This document shows, in pieces, positions 1 to 12,546 of a DNA stretch of 64,000 nt; the stretch's first letter is position 1, and every line of letters begins with the position of its first letter. Source of the DNA: Megachile rotundata (Eukaryota; Arthropoda; Insecta; Hymenoptera; Megachilidae); NCBI RefSeq assembly GCF_050947335.1, contig NC_134993.1:15314001-15378000 (forward strand), given 5' to 3'. Both the position numbers and the translations under genes were made by a program. The notes beneath the pieces were generated by a model. It saw nothing but the letters and a program-made list of their open reading frames with translations, was not told the DNA's origin and did no database searches.

Positions 1-430
1 GGTTAAGTTACAGTTCTAAGGTGCTGTATGAAATTCCTCAAAGTTATATTAGGTTAAGTTACAGTTCTAAGGTGCTGTATGAAGTTCCTCAAAGTTAGGT
101 TAGATTAAGTTCCAGTTCTAAGGTACTGCATTAAGTTCCTCAAAGTTATGTTAGATTAAGTTCCAGTTCTAAGGTACTGCATTAAGTTCCTCAAAGTTAT
201 GTTAGGTTAAGTTCCAGTTCTAAGGTACTGCATTAAGTTCTCCAAAGTTAGGTTGGGTTAAGTTCCAGTTCTAAGGTACTGCATTAAGTTCCTCAAAGTT
301 AAGTTAGATTAAGTTCCAGTTCTGAGGTACTGCATTAAGTTCTCCAAAGTTATGTTAGGTTAAGTTCCAGTTCTAAGGTACTGCATTAAGTTCCTCAAAG
401 TCAGGTTAGGTTAAGTTCCAGTTAAAGTGT
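1..430. repeat. 51-bp minisatellite array, about 8 copies
   Basis: The unit beginnings at 1, 52, 103, 154 and 205 are exactly 51 bp apart, and the array runs off the left edge of the window. Each unit holds GGTTAAGTT, CAGTTCTAAGGT and TTCCTCAAAGTTA blocks. Copies differ at a few positions, such as GGTGCTGTATGAA versus GGTACTGCATTAA. The array decays after about 420. It shares the GTTAGGTTAAG word with the arrays near 21 and 24 kb but not their full unit. Confidence 0.93.
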
Positions 431-3400
431 ATTCTTGAGATGTCCACAAGTCTAAGCTTCTCTAAATTTTGCAAAGTGTCTACTGCAGTAATACAAAAGT
501 GCATCCACCAAATTCACTTAAAAGCAATCAGCTACAATCGTCGAAATTAATCGGCGAATTCCAGTTGCTCTCGATGGCTAAAGCGATCGTGCATCGCGTA
601 TCGGCGATATTAATTTCTTAGAACCGTTCATATCTCATGTCAATGAAAACGGGTCGAAAAAAGGGGCAAAAAGGAGGACGTTCACTGGTTCCTCGACCAC
701 ACTACCGGTTGGGCGAGTCCAAACCAGCCACCGCGAAAGAGGCTCGAGGCTTCTGGAACGCTGCAGCCTCGTATCTGAAATCAACGATGCTTATAAACAG
801 AGAGGGACTCTCTCTTCATCCTCGATAATATATTCGAGATCATCAACCACGAATATCGCCAACCACCGTGTCTCGAAGGTCTCGATATTCCAGTAATTGG
901 CCTTTCCCCTTTCCGACAAATTAGTTCCTGTCGATGTGCATCGATGTACGAATTAATTCGAAGGCATAGGTGTCCGCCATTTTTCTTGCAAGGGGTTGGT
1001 CCGAAGGGATGCTGCGCAGATCTGATTCGCGAGATGCCCCATAGGGGAACGTGGCTCTGATTGGAGCAGCATCCCTCCGAGGGGTTGGTTCATCCCTAAA
1101 TTTGGCAATGCGGAATGGCTTTTACTCCATTTTGAAAGCTGCAATGAAACATCATCTCTTCTCATATTTATGCTGCTACACACATCATATTTGCATATAC
1201 TTCATACCGCTTCAACCTTCAAGAATTGTTGCTAACATTTTGTACTCATATTTCTTCTACAATAGCTTTCTTTAAGACGAAGTATTTTTTACTGCAACGT
1301 TAATTTATGAGCATAGAATGTCTTCAGCAAAGTATGAAAAGAAAGGTATCTTAAAATGCAGACAAAAGAAGTGAATTTCCTTGGCATGAGGGTGCGAGAA
1401 TTGATCGTCTGGAGTCTGAATAGAGGGGCAGTCGCAGAGATTCAGCGACGACTGCGCAGGATTTCTCTCTCGATGCAGTGTATCGCGGCGTTTGCCGTTG
1501 GCCAACCCCGTTACGTCGAGGCCCGAGCAAAAGGGTGGCAGAGGGTGCGGTCTTCCTTCGTAATCAATACCAGTGTCGGCTTGGCCTCGCTTTGCCAGCT
1601 GGGCGAAATCCTGCGGACATCCCCTCGAGGGCCACCCTCACGAATTTTTCTTCTTGTCGTCACCGAGTCGCCAACCCTTATCGCTTCAAGGCTTTCTTCG
1701 TCGCTGTCGTGACGACTTCCCCTACGTTCAAGACACTATTATAATAATAACTAGGATACAATAGTATAGCAGCAAAGTTACCTTAGCAGGGTCTGAACCC
1801 TTTAAAGTGAAGTCGGATATGACAAACGTATGATGTAAAATATTAATGTAAATGTAAATATAAGTCTTCAAAAGTCCACATGCTAGAATTTCCAAAAGCC
1901 ATACGATGATGCCTGAAATTAGACAAGACTTAGCAAAACTAGTGAACTAGTAAATCATAGTTATACTTAATCTAATAAAGGTCGAAGAAAATAAAAATAA
2001 GCCCGATTCCTTTCACGAAGTAAAGATAATATTGTCCCAATAAGCGATGGACTAATGTAATCATGTTACGCGGGTTCCATCCTTGCTCATTAAACAAACA
2101 CGTATAGCTTACACTCCGTATTCTGTTACATTGGCGTGGGACAGAAACAACATTGTTCTCGGAGGTACTCGTGAACCTGACGAAGTTTGGGAAGAGAGCC
2201 AAGGTTCCCAAAGAGTCTCGCTTACCGATGGTTTGCAGAAAACGAGAGGATCGGTATACCGCGGGCATGTTTTCTTCGGACGCTTCCTGAAAGGCGAGAC
2301 CGCTAATTGCATAAATGATTCTCACGAGATGATTGTAATTATACGTGGCGCGTACCTTCGCCGCTGGCTTCGAGAAGCGTAAACGCAGACGCGTGAGAGT
2401 CGTACGCTACGAAACTCGGCCGCTTAGTGTTGCTTAAATCATTAATTAGTGCCGCACGCGCGACGCCGCGTCGTTGTTGAAGAACAGAGTTTCGCACGGG
2501 TTTCCGCGTGTATAAATACGTCCGTGATGTATGGCCGCACTCTACTCTGCAAGTATAAACGTGTTCTTTCAATTTCTGAGTAATGAAGAAGTCGGTTAAA
2601 ATTCATTACATAACCTAGAAAATATACTCGCTATGATCTAGCCTGGAATGGATGTCGGTAATTCTCTTGATTCATGTTCTTTGAAGGGGGTTCTAAGTTG
2701 AGCTAAGAAACAAATGATGGAAGGTTATACTTAGAAATCCTCTAGGGAGATACCTGCAAATCATTCAGAACTTTGCACTCAATTTGAAAAATTAACAAAT
2801 ACCTCTGGCATTGTGAAAAATTGTATTCTCATAAAGATACGTCCGGTGAACCCTTCCTCTGGTTCATTCTGTTTATTCCTTACGAGCGAGAGTTAATTTT
2901 ATTGTAAACAGGCTGACAGTGAAATATGCAGCGTGCAGCGTTGCCAAATAAACGGTGTGCAAACCCTTGAAATTCCGTTCATTCTAACAAAAGTGGAAAA
3001 ACATGTATGTCTAGCGGGATACCCTTTTTTATACAGGACCCTAGAAAGAATGACTTACTAAATTGCATGCTAGTGTCAAGTATTTATACGCTGCGATCAT
3101 GTACATCGTTGTTGCGGATTTATTTCCGTAGCCGTCATCGTCGATTTGCATTGATGACACTCTCAAGGCGTTCTCTGTTGACATTCGAATGCATTTCGCA
3201 TCGCGGCTACGTGCGATTCTTTGCGACGTATCTTCGCGATTATTCCGTCGCAACGAATGCACCGCGTTCCACTAATTGTAAGATTGCACAATCTGTTGGC
3301 ACTTCCCATCAACAAAATACCAAAATGGTGAGGAGTGTTATATCTCGCAGGCTACTGACCGACCAAATCGCACAAAAAATAATTCTCTTATTATTGTGGA

Positions 3401-3927
3401 AAAGTCTTCTAATAAATATTCCTTCAATTCATTTCCTGTAAACAAACATTTACCTGTAAATAATGTAGCACATGCAACATTATAAATACTATGTATTTCG
3501 ATAATAAATCTTTCCCTCCAAAAATAGTCTCTTCATTATTTTGCATTACCAACAATGCTGTACAGTTTTAGGAAGATAAAGTAGAAAACTTAATAATCCA
3601 TTAACAAGTGTAGATAAAAAACCAGTTCAAAGAATGCAGTCTCCCTGAATTCGAAATAAAAGAACATATATGGTAAGAAAGTACCTAATTCAAAAAGTAG
3701 AAAGTAAAAAATAAAAACGCTAATTACCATGGTCCGCAAAACCGTCTGCCATCTTACAGTAGGGAGCGGCAACTTATAAAACTAAAAAACGGAAACAATT
3801 TTTGTATTTATTGGTATTACTGTATTGTTAGGGGTAGAAAAATGTTTAAAGATTATTTAAAACTGCAATTTGAGGCATATTATTGCTTATTTGAGTCAAA
3901 AAAAGGGATTTTAATTGATCTGGTATG
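431..3927. other. Unassigned intergenic sequence
   Basis: I recognise no gene here. GC-richer patches lie at about 545-1110, 1380-1730, 2050-2560 and 3070-3280. They contain open frames of only 60-144 codons with no recognisable domain and no long-range splice consistency. The patch at 1380-1730 is open in several plus-strand frames at once, which suits base composition better than coding. A TATA-like site and one exon-like segment are noted separately. From 3440 to 3930 the sequence is plain AT-rich. Confidence 0.5.
2511..2518 (+). promoter_or_regulatory. Possible TATA box (TATAAATA)
   Basis: TATAAATA sits at the right end of a CpG-rich stretch (about 2440-2510). A pyrimidine-rich TCTACTCTGC begins at 2541, about 30 bp downstream, which is the usual TATA-to-start spacing. 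No credible coding sequence follows: the first ATG at 2583 opens a frame of only 11 codons. It could serve a non-coding RNA or a first exon spliced to something not recognised here. Confidence 0.25.
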
Positions 3928-4434
3928 AAAAAAGTACTAGTGGCGCCATCTCTCCGGCAAACAGGGTGAACTACAGCCATCTGGAGCACCACCTTAATTA
4001 GTTCCAATTTTCACCGCTAGATGGCTAGGCTTTTTGAGGTCCATAAAATGCTATATTTTTCAATTTCTTTATTAATGACTTGAGCGCATTATAATGACAC
4101 TTTTCTAATAGAATTCAGTCCGTAGAACACGGTGCACGTCTCAGAATTGCGTAAAAATCTCTATTTTTTGAGAAAATCGCAATTTTGTGTTTTGTTAGTT
4201 CCAACTTTCACCGCTAGATGGCTAAGCTTTTTGTGGTCCATAAAATGCTATATTTTTCAATTTCTTTATTAACGACTTGAGCGCATTATAATGACACTTT
4301 TCTAATAGAATTCAATCCGTAGAATACGATGCACGTCTCAGAATTGCGTAAAAATCTCTATTTTTTGAGAAAATCGCAATTTTGTGTTTCGTTAGTTCCG
4401 CCGTTCACCGCTAGATGGCGCCACTTGTACCTTT
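3928..4434. mobile_element. MITE-like element with GGCGCC-bearing terminal inverted repeats
   Basis: The left end carries GTGGCGCCATCT (3940-3951) and the right end its complement AGATGGCGCCAC (4413-4424). Complementarity continues outward for about 10 more bases with one mismatch and one indel (left AAAAGTACTA, right TTGTACCTTTT). The interior is a 197-bp tandem duplication (4001-4197 and 4198-4394). Each copy starts with a TTCACCGCTAGATGGC block, and a third copy of that block begins the right end. There is no transposase frame. Family assignment is open; a fold-back or non-autonomous DNA element is the best description. Confidence 0.6.
4001..4412. repeat. 197-bp tandem repeat, two full copies plus a partial third
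   Basis: GTTCC followed by TTCACCGCTAGATGGC starts at 4001, 4198 and 4395, giving two intervals of exactly 197 bp. The copies differ at only a handful of sites. The array makes up the interior of the inverted-repeat-bounded element around it. Confidence 0.9.
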
Positions 4435-4765
4435 TCCGAACAAATTCAATTAAAATTTGTTTTTTCACCGGAAATAAATGACAATACCCTTTTTAATTGC
4501 AATTATAATTAGTTTTTAATTGTCCTTCAAGTGCTACAAAAGCGATAGTGCCAGTAAATACAAAAATTATTTTCATAGTTTCATATCTTGCAATACCCTA
4601 TTCTCACATAGCGCACTCCTGTACATAACTTTCGAGAATTATATGAGAATAAACCTTTTAAAATACTTTAAACTTTGTAAAATAATAAATAAGCAGTATT
4701 TTAGTCATCTTGAGAAGTAACCATAACTGACATTATCGGTAAAGACGTAAAAAAGCAAGTATAAG
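4435..4765. other. AT-rich spacer upstream of the bHLH gene
   Basis: This is low-complexity AT-rich DNA between the MITE-like element and the USF3-like promoter. I see no gene in it. A 66-codon open frame at 4520-4720 has no recognisable feature. Confidence 0.5.
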
Positions 4766-4768
4766 GGA

Positions 4769-4787
4769 ATCGATAGATGGCGGCTAG
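4769..4787 (+). promoter_or_regulatory. Probable core-promoter motif cluster of the USF3-like gene
   Basis: ATCGATAG followed directly by ATGGCGGC (4777-4784) lies about 200 bp upstream of the USF3-like start codon. ATCGATA resembles the insect DRE (TATCGATA). ATGGCGGC is the complement of the YY1/Pleiohomeotic core GCCGCCAT, which is often found near starts of TATA-less housekeeping genes. The sequence becomes GC-richer immediately downstream. The motif match is seen; its promoter role is inferred. Confidence 0.4.
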
Positions 4788-4965
4788 GTTTAAACGACTG
4801 TGACTCTGGACGTCGGTCCAGCGGAGTTTTTATTTCGCGTATTCCGCGATCGAATCGCTCGGATGATCGAAATGTCAAAAATTCGGCAAAAATCGCGGAG
4901 TGTGTGCAATGTCAGCCACAAGTGACGCATCTGCGCTTCTCGCAGCGCGTACTTCTTGCAAAACG

Positions 4966-4980
4966 ATGCCAAAAGGATAA
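4966..4980 (+). other. Minimal upstream ORF in the USF3-like leader
   Basis: ATG CCA AAA GGA TAA encodes four residues and ends three bases before the USF3-like start codon at 4984, in the same frame. Another short leader frame starts at about 4873. Such uORFs commonly tune translation by reinitiation. The effect here is inferred. Confidence 0.5.
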
Positions 4981-4983
4981 ATT

Positions 4984-7900
4984 ATGCCTCGAAAAGAGAA
5001 CACGTAAGTGTCCATTAACTGTTTTCTAACCTTAACAATCATTCAGTAGTCTCCTCTCTACGAAGACGTATTTACGCGTTGTGTTCTTCGTCGGACAAAG
5101 TGATCGTTAACGTGAACCTCTTCTTAGCAAGGCGAAAACATGGGAGCGAGACAGAAGAAAACGTATGAACACATACTTCAAAACTCTGGCAGATCTCTTG
5201 CCACCGAATCAGGAAGGTCGGAAACGCAACAAGGTCGACATCCTGATCCAGGCCTCAAAGTACATCAAAGACCTCCATAATCGTACAGGAGAATTGTTCT
5301 CGGCTCATGCTTCAGAAGCGCACAGTAAGCAGACTTCAAGATGGAAACCATGGATATATGACTTAACTCTATATGATTTGTAAATACTTATTTCTTTTTC
5401 CCAATGTTCTTGTTATTGCTTACAACCAGAGGAAGAACTGGCTCGTTTAAAAAAGCTAGTGATTCAGCTTTTCTCTCGTACTCAACTGTTATCTACGCTT
5501 CTAAAGGAAGCTGGAATATCTGTGCCTGCAGAACCAGCTCTGGAAAAGATATCTCCTTTGAAGTGGTCTAACAAGATCAACGTGGAAGATGCAGAGAAGT
5601 ATTTCAGTAAAATAGAAGAAAGTAAGAGTGTTAAGAAACATCTAACTCTTTTGTTGTGGCACATATTCGTAGCAAAAGGGTTACTGAAGTTGGAAATGAT
5701 TTTAAATGTGCATGTTTCTTTCCAGTAAAGAATTCTGAAAGTAAGAGGGAAAAGTCTGCTGAACTTAAAGTGCCTTCTAAAAGGAAATCAGTTAATTCTT
5801 CTCACTCGTCTAGTAAAAAGTTACTGGAAAATAGCAATGTTTCTAAAGATGTGAATAACTCGATAGAAAATCAAGAGAATCAGGTGAATTGTGTAAATAG
5901 TAAAGATGATGGTGCAGATGCAACAGGCAATATATCAGAAAATGGTTCGAAGGAATCAGAATGCTGCCAGACTAATACAAGTAATTACCTCACAATTATA
6001 TTGCTACATTTTATTGTATATACATGTTTTTTTTATTATTTCTTGTTTATTAGGTTCCAATGCAGCAGTCACTCGTTCCGTTAGCAGTAAAACAAATAAT
6101 GGTAGGTATAAAAAGATGTCATACTTCTTTCATGAAGTATATATAATAAAATGTGTTATTGTCAGCATTGCAGAAAGTAGAATCCCAGAAAAAAGTAAAG
6201 AGGAAAACGAAGAAAAAGGAAGAGAAGAAGTCGCCAGCGCCATGTGTAAATAATTCCGTGACTAGTCTAACTCCGAACACTCTCATTTTATCAGGCGGTA
6301 AATTAATGCCTCTGGTAACTCCTATGACGTCAAACATCATTGTAAATACTCAGCAACAACCAGCGAATCCCATAATTCTTGGTAATGCTCAACAAAATCA
6401 GATGATCGTTATGCAACCATTAACGAATCGTGTACAAAATCCTGTAGTTCCAATTTGTAATCAAACTTTAATCAATACGGTACAAAAAGTTACGTTGAAT
6501 ACGGTGCCAAGCATCCGTGCAAACATGGTCGTCGATTCCCAGAATTGGGCGTCCAACGTGAAAAATATAATTAACGCGACGAAGATTGGTGGTCACAAAG
6601 GTATTCTGCCAAAAGGTAAAGAGGTTACTAAAACTACGATGACGTACAAAGTTCCTATTCCGGCTGTCCATAAAGAGAAGTTAGAGAAATCGAAAGACTC
6701 GACTAAGAAAGACACTCAAGTAAAAGTAAAAGTTAATAAAAATACGAAGAATGTGAAGAATCAGCCTACAGAAGCAACAGAAGAGAAGAGTGATAAAGAA
6801 AAGGGTGTGAAAAGCGTGGAAAATAATTCTGTTCAGAAAGGATCTCTGAAGCGAGTTTCGAATATGGAGACTGACTCTACGGAGGAACCTGACGATAAGA
6901 AAAGAAAGACTAATGAAAATGAAGCTAACATTCAGGTACAACCGGTGTCCGTCTCAAAACCAGATTTCACTGTGACTTGTAAATCTATTGAAAACTTGAA
7001 GCATGTAATAGAGAAGATAGGTGAAGATACGAATGAAGGAAAAGAGAAAAGTCTGGCTCCGTCAAGTGATAGGGAACCTTGCACCGAAACTACTGACTGC
7101 CCAGTTTTATTGTGCACCAATAACCAAGAGGACATCGATTCTTCTAAATCTACAGACGTGTTAAAACCGGACATCCAAAAAAGAACTCAAGTATCAATTT
7201 CAGACACGCCACCAGTCACCTTCTCGGACGAGCATCTGAAACCTACCAGCGAGATACCAATTCCTCCAGAAACGGACTTCAATATTCCTGTAGACAACGC
7301 GTTAGAAAAGTCGAACATCGAAATCAGTCACCCTAACTCTAAATCACCTTTGACAGAAGTTGAAGAGGTTGAAGAGTCCGAAACTAAGAAGATGAAGGAA
7401 GTATGTAATCTTGGCACAGAGTTTGACAACCTGCTGGAAGTCACACCTAAAGAGGCGGACACTGTTGAAGGAGCAAACAACTTGGAAAACAATAAAATTA
7501 TTCTGAACCTTGACACGAACACCACGACAACTCTGAAGCCGGAGACTAATGTTCAGACATCGGATGCGACGCCATCATCGTCTCTGCTTCCAGTGAACAT
7601 AGTGGAGGATGACTCTAAGCTCAAGGCATCAAAAGATGAGGTATCGAAAACGTCTCTGTCATATAATACAGAGAATTCTTTTGTACCGATTGGTAGTAGG
7701 GCTGATGGTCTTCACTCGGACCTCTCTAACGACATATTCGCCTCTCTTCAAGTACCTTCAAGTTCGCATAACCCGGAGTCCATATCTCCTACGGCGGCGT
7801 TTCTAATGGCGTTCCCATTGGTGTCTTCCTTAAATGGCAAGACGGAGGTTCTGGAAGAGGAGATGAAAGACGATTTTAAATACCACAGCCAGACTCCACC

Positions 7901-10900
7901 TATGCTCCTACAGATTGGAACCATGGAACCCAATAGTTTCAAAATAAAGACGTCCTCTCATACCATTGCTGAGAAACGTCTGAAGGTCACCTACGAAGAG
8001 AAGAAGAATCCTCCTGTGAGCGAAGCAGTGAACTCTGACATGATTGTGTCCGTAGAATGTACAACCACAAAAGCTTTGCCTAAGTTGGTGAGCAACGAAC
8101 CTCTCAGAGAACCTTACAAGGTTGTGCTGGCACCCTCGTTAGAAAAGCCTGCTACGAGTTCCTTCTCTCAGACTCTGTACTCCATTGCGTCAAGTACCAC
8201 TTCAGTCACCAGCTCGCAGACTGGACATTGCAATCAGCTCGCAACCAGCTTACAGAACACTACCACTGATGCTTCTCAAATTGAAGTCTCCAATAAAACA
8301 GAGCAGGCGTGTCCAGTTCAAGCATCCACATGTGACACTAACGTTAGATACTCCAGCTCTCAAGACTTTCTGTCAACCTACTCAACTATTGTGGATAACC
8401 TTCCAATGCAACAGAATCCCACAGTGTGCAGCAGTACAACCACTCAAGAAAATTCTTCATTGAATCAGAATGTTACTGACGTGTCCCAAACCATGGCTCA
8501 TTTGACCAACACTACAACTACAGCGAACTCTGCGCCTCTGCCTATGCAGTCCATGCAAATAGATTACGCGTCCCAGATAAAGGAGAAGAATTCCGACAGT
8601 TCTCGCATAGCCTATGAGATTCATGGTAAGGATCCTCTGATAGACAACAACATTGTGCCTAATAATGGACTCAGTTACAGTGGACACATCGACAGGGTTC
8701 TTCCAAACTCTTCTCAGAACATCCAGCAAGAGTACATGCAGTCTAAGGACGCTTCTCTGTCTGTTTTATCCTCGCAAGCTATGCAAACCGTTTACGAGTC
8801 GCAGCCTAAAGACACTCATGGTTTGTCGCATCAGAATCAGACGTACACAGTGCACGAGAAGGACATCATTCAGAATGAGTATGCAGTAGATCAGAATAAG
8901 AATCTGTCCCGAAAGGACTCGATACCGTACTCTACAGGTAATGCGACTGCGTCCAACAGGAATCAAAGCTACTCCACGAAGGAGCTGATACCAAACTCGT
9001 CGGAGGCTCACTTTCAGCGCAGTTTTTCAAAAATGACGAAGGAGACGGACTCTACGGTGACTAATGTGGAGGATCCGAAGATGAACGAGTTAAGGTCGAA
9101 ACCGGAGGCGCAGGATCATAGGCGTGACGCAAATTATACGTCTAAGAAGATGGATGTTGACCCGTTTGCTCAGACCTTCTCGTACGGAGTGAAGGAGTCG
9201 ATCAGCACGCAGGCTGATCAAAATGTACTCAACCAGAACAATGATAACATGTTTCAAGGAAAGCGTGACGATCAGAGCTATTCTAATTACTCCAAGGATG
9301 CGAAGAAGAACACTAGTTCATCAAATAGCATGAATAGTAAACCTCTGATACAGAACACGGCGGTGACACGTTACTCGCAGCAGCCGACTTCCTTTGTAGC
9401 TACCTCCAACTACGAGCAGAGTACCGTCACCGAAAACCACGCGAAGTCGACAACCACAGTCGCTCATAACTCTTCCAATTTCAGTATCCTGTCGTGGACG
9501 ACTTTCTCCCCGGTCAGTGGAGGGGGCGGTAACAATCTGGTGCACTTTGACCAAGGGCCGAATCAGACGGACAACACTGAAGCGAAGACAATCTGCGAGA
9601 ATTATAGCTACGTTCCTCTGCACAAGGAAAATTCAAGCTTTTCAAACGTTCTGAATAATGATGTTTATTCGGCGAACTCGACTATGGCCAACGTTGATAA
9701 GTCCAGAATGAAGAATGGAATGGACGCGCAGAAACAGTCGTACGTAGACCCTACAAAGGCAAGAAATATTCAGACTAATGTCCCATCGGGTAAGCAAAGT
9801 CGTATGCAAAACCAAACTTCTTCGGGTAATAACGATTACAATAAATATAGTGCAGAGAACAAAAAGTCTAAGTATGGTATCGAGTCGGAGTACATTCAGA
9901 ACGAGTACTCTGGAATGGATCAGCAGCAGCAACATGCGCCGAAGAATCACCAGACTATAGCCACGAAGCACGACAAAGCTGTGTATCCGATGTCCGGTTA
10001 TGATTCTCAGGTGAATTTTGAGTTGCCTGAAGTCAGCAGTCAGATGAAGTACTCTGTGGAGGCTTACAGTGGGTCTAACTTCAAGTACCCTGATAAACAG
10101 CAGCAGAGTCAGACCAAGTACCAGCCTCTAGTTCAAGGACAGATTCCTTCCCTTCAACATGACAGTGTCACGTACAACAATGGGAAGCATGGACAGCAGC
10201 AGAGTGCCACAAAGTCTAAAGGAAACCAGCAGCAACATGCAATCAGGGCGCCTGTGAATTGGATGATGACTCCAGAAATTAAGCACAACACCAACATCGC
10301 TGATATCATATTGCCACCCATTGGCAAGGAGCTTGAATTCTGTCAGAATAATCTGTTCGCACAGACACCATCCTACAACCAGGGAACACCTAACCAGTTT
10401 TACAACAATTATGATGTGACAGCTCACGGTTTTCCTAATTTACCGGTTCTGCAGGGTGAATCGAAGAGGACTTCAGAGGTGTTCTATTCAGAGGAACAAC
10501 CGTTTCCTTGGTCTCCCACAAAGACCAGCGTCCACGTGGAGCAGACTCAGTCAGTCAAAGGCATAGATCAACACATTGTTCCCTCCAGTCTTCCAACTCT
10601 GGTCGGTGACTTGGATCTGGGTACTAACATACCTGAGAAACAGACGTTCCTGTTCAGCCACGGTTTGCCGGCCAGGGTTCCATCTGACCAGAGCAAGGAC
10701 CCCAATAAGGATAAAGAAGGAAATGTTGCAGGGCGAGATTTCCATACTGTGCTGAATAATCAAACTGTTCAGCATCCAGGCGCTGGGTCCTCGTTCCTGT
10801 CGGTGAGTCAGCTGGTGGAGCACGAGAAGGCCGAGAAGTCTCATCAGCAGCATCACCAGCAGCAGCAGCATCATCATCACCACCATCACCATCATGCGCA

Positions 10901-12368
10901 TCAACATCAGCAGCAGCAGCAGCAGCAACAACAGCAGCAACAGCAACAACAACAGCAGCAGCAGGCTAGGAAACATCAGAGGAAGAGTAACACTAGCCCT
11001 AGAGGAAATAGCAAGCGACAGATAGATATTCGGAAACAGAATTCAGGTGATCACTTGCACCAGAGGCACGAGGAACAGAAGTCGTCGGGTCATACGTTCT
11101 CTGAACAGGGATACCAGCAGCAGCAGAAGTATCAGCAGAATAATATTCATTGGAGGAGTAGAAATTGTAAGAGCAATTACACGGCGGAAGCGTTAATAGG
11201 AACTAATAACAGCGTTCACGATACGAACCAAGACAAACATCCCTCTATCAAGTTCTCCGCTAATTATTCTCAGAATAAGTTCCAAAGCAGTCTGCCGACC
11301 GCAGACACTGTGATGCCCATCAACTATTTCTCGAACGCGGACGACGGAAGCGGTTATGGTCAGATGGTGAACCAGAATTTCAATTCGTACAGTTATTCCT
11401 CGAACACGAACATTTATCCTACTTCAAACTTCATCACCAGCATATCGAACACGCCTACTAGTTACATGATGCCGCTGCACGATAACACTGACTACATGGA
11501 GGCGAACGCTTTTCTTCTGTCGAACGTAACTGTGTCTTCTACCAACTCCTCGTCGACTACCTCTACAGTGACAACTTCAACCTCCAACGTGAATACTAAT
11601 GCTAAGAATCATCAGCATTATGGGAAGCATCAGAACTGCGACAAGAGGACGTACTCCACCAATGTGAAGAAGGGGAAACGAAAAGGTATCGATGGAACCA
11701 TGCAGAATTTGGAGTTTCCTTTGTCCGGTATCAATTCGCCGTTGGAGGACTATCATCACTCGACCACGTTCTTGCCACCGCCCCCGCCGCCACACGCTAG
11801 CCCTCTTTACCAGAATCATCCACAGGCAAACGTGTACACAAAAGCTGTGAACGGACTGCCGCCACCACCTGTGGCTGGTCCTCAGGGTGTACCTACGGTA
11901 GCCACAGCAGGTTTCCCCATGAATCCAAACATGCCACGGGGAGGAATCGTTGCTAGCAATCCAATGACTATGAGTCATCATCCCTCGGGCACCAGCCTCA
12001 CCAATTTCAACTTGAGCACAATTTTTCCTGAGATGAATGACAAGGTATGATCACTGGATTATTTAATTTCACTTCTTGTACTAAATAATTTCTTTTTTAG
12101 ATCACAGGATACAAACCCCCGAATGGTATACCACCCGGTTTACCACAGCCTTCGAATCAGCCCACGGCGTACGCGCAGAGGTCCAATTATCCGGCGAACC
12201 CTCTTTGTCACTTGCCACAGGTTTGTGTCGCAGGTTCAGATCTGTCGAAGTTAAAGTTAAACGCAAATGTACTTTCAGGTGTCTGAAGGAAGCCAGTTTG
12301 GTAATAGCATTCCTCCTCCTCCTCCTCCTCCACCTCCCCCTGGAGTAATCCACTACAAGAATGTATGA
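4984..12368 (+). CDS. USF3: bHLH transcription factor USF3-like (eight coding exons)
   Basis: The coding exons are 4984-5003, 5128-5324, 5430-5621, 5726-5980, 6054-6101, 6166-12044, 12101-12220 and 12279-12368. All have GT-AG borders, and the total is 6801 nt including the stop, or 2266 residues, close to vertebrate USF3 (about 2250). Residues about 9-60 form a bHLH domain with an ERDRRKRMNTYFKTLADLLP basic region and helix 1, and helix 2 contains KVDILIQASKYIKDL. A leucine-rich helix follows (EELARLKKLVIQLFS). The rest is low-complexity Ser/Thr/Asn/Gln-rich sequence, nearly all in one 5.9-kb exon. It has a Lys-rich basic stretch near residue 240, a poly-His then poly-Gln tract near 1795-1840, and proline runs near the C terminus. 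USF3 is a nuclear E-box-type regulator by family. The phase at exon 6 requires the acceptor at 6165, not the CAG at 6173. The gene name rests on domain, architecture and length, not on a database search. Confidence 0.85.
10840..10965 (+). repeat. USF3: CAT/CAG codon repeat (poly-His and poly-Gln) in USF3-like exon 6
   Basis: A mixed CAT/CAC tract encodes about nine consecutive histidines. A mixed CAG/CAA tract then encodes about nineteen consecutive glutamines. Synonymous interruptions (CAA among CAG, CAC among CAT) are frequent, which usually limits slippage. Further short CAGCAG runs occur at about 9920, 10095, 10190 and 11115. Vertebrate USF3 also carries a poly-Gln tract. Confidence 0.95.
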
Positions 12369-12405
12369 TAATGTGAGTACGATTGAGAACACTAATATTA
12401 ATGAC

Positions 12406-12421
12406 TGTACATATGTAAATA
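12406..12421 (+). promoter_or_regulatory. Two adjacent Pumilio-type elements in the USF3-like 3' UTR
   Basis: TGTACATA (12406-12413) is followed without a gap by TGTAAATA (12414-12421), 38 bases after the stop codon. Both fit the Pumilio recognition consensus UGUANAUA. A third match, TGTACATA, lies at 12607-12614 and would be inside the 3' UTR if the poly(A) signal at 12692 is used. Binding is inferred from the consensus. Confidence 0.5.
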
Positions 12422-12546
12422 ACTGTGTAATTGATTAAATTAAAAGAGATTGATATATATATGTATTTATGAAATTAATTTGTCGACAGTCTGTTGAGTT
12501 TGAAAATATAAAAAAACGTTTATGGTTAAATTGTAGCAATATACAA

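Noticed and set aside
637..828. 63-codon basic frame near the left edge
   Set aside because: It has no recognisable domain and no promoter or splice context, and its length is expected by chance in GC-richer sequence.
1356..1764. Three overlapping plus-strand frames of 63-118 codons
   Set aside because: Several phases are open at once with no domain. It could be a fragment of a decayed element, but there is no diagnostic motif.
1765..1800. tRNA-derived SINE B-box-like word (GGTCTGAACCC)
   Set aside because: It has two mismatches to the B-box consensus, no matching A-box at the right distance and no cloverleaf.
3007..3441. 144-codon plus-strand frame
   Set aside because: No family resemblance. 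The composition is consistent with non-coding sequence, and no supporting splice or promoter structure is seen.
6174..6176. Use of the CAG at 6171-6173 as the USF3-like exon 6 acceptor
   Set aside because: It would break the reading frame with exon 5. The acceptor at 6164-6165 restores phase.
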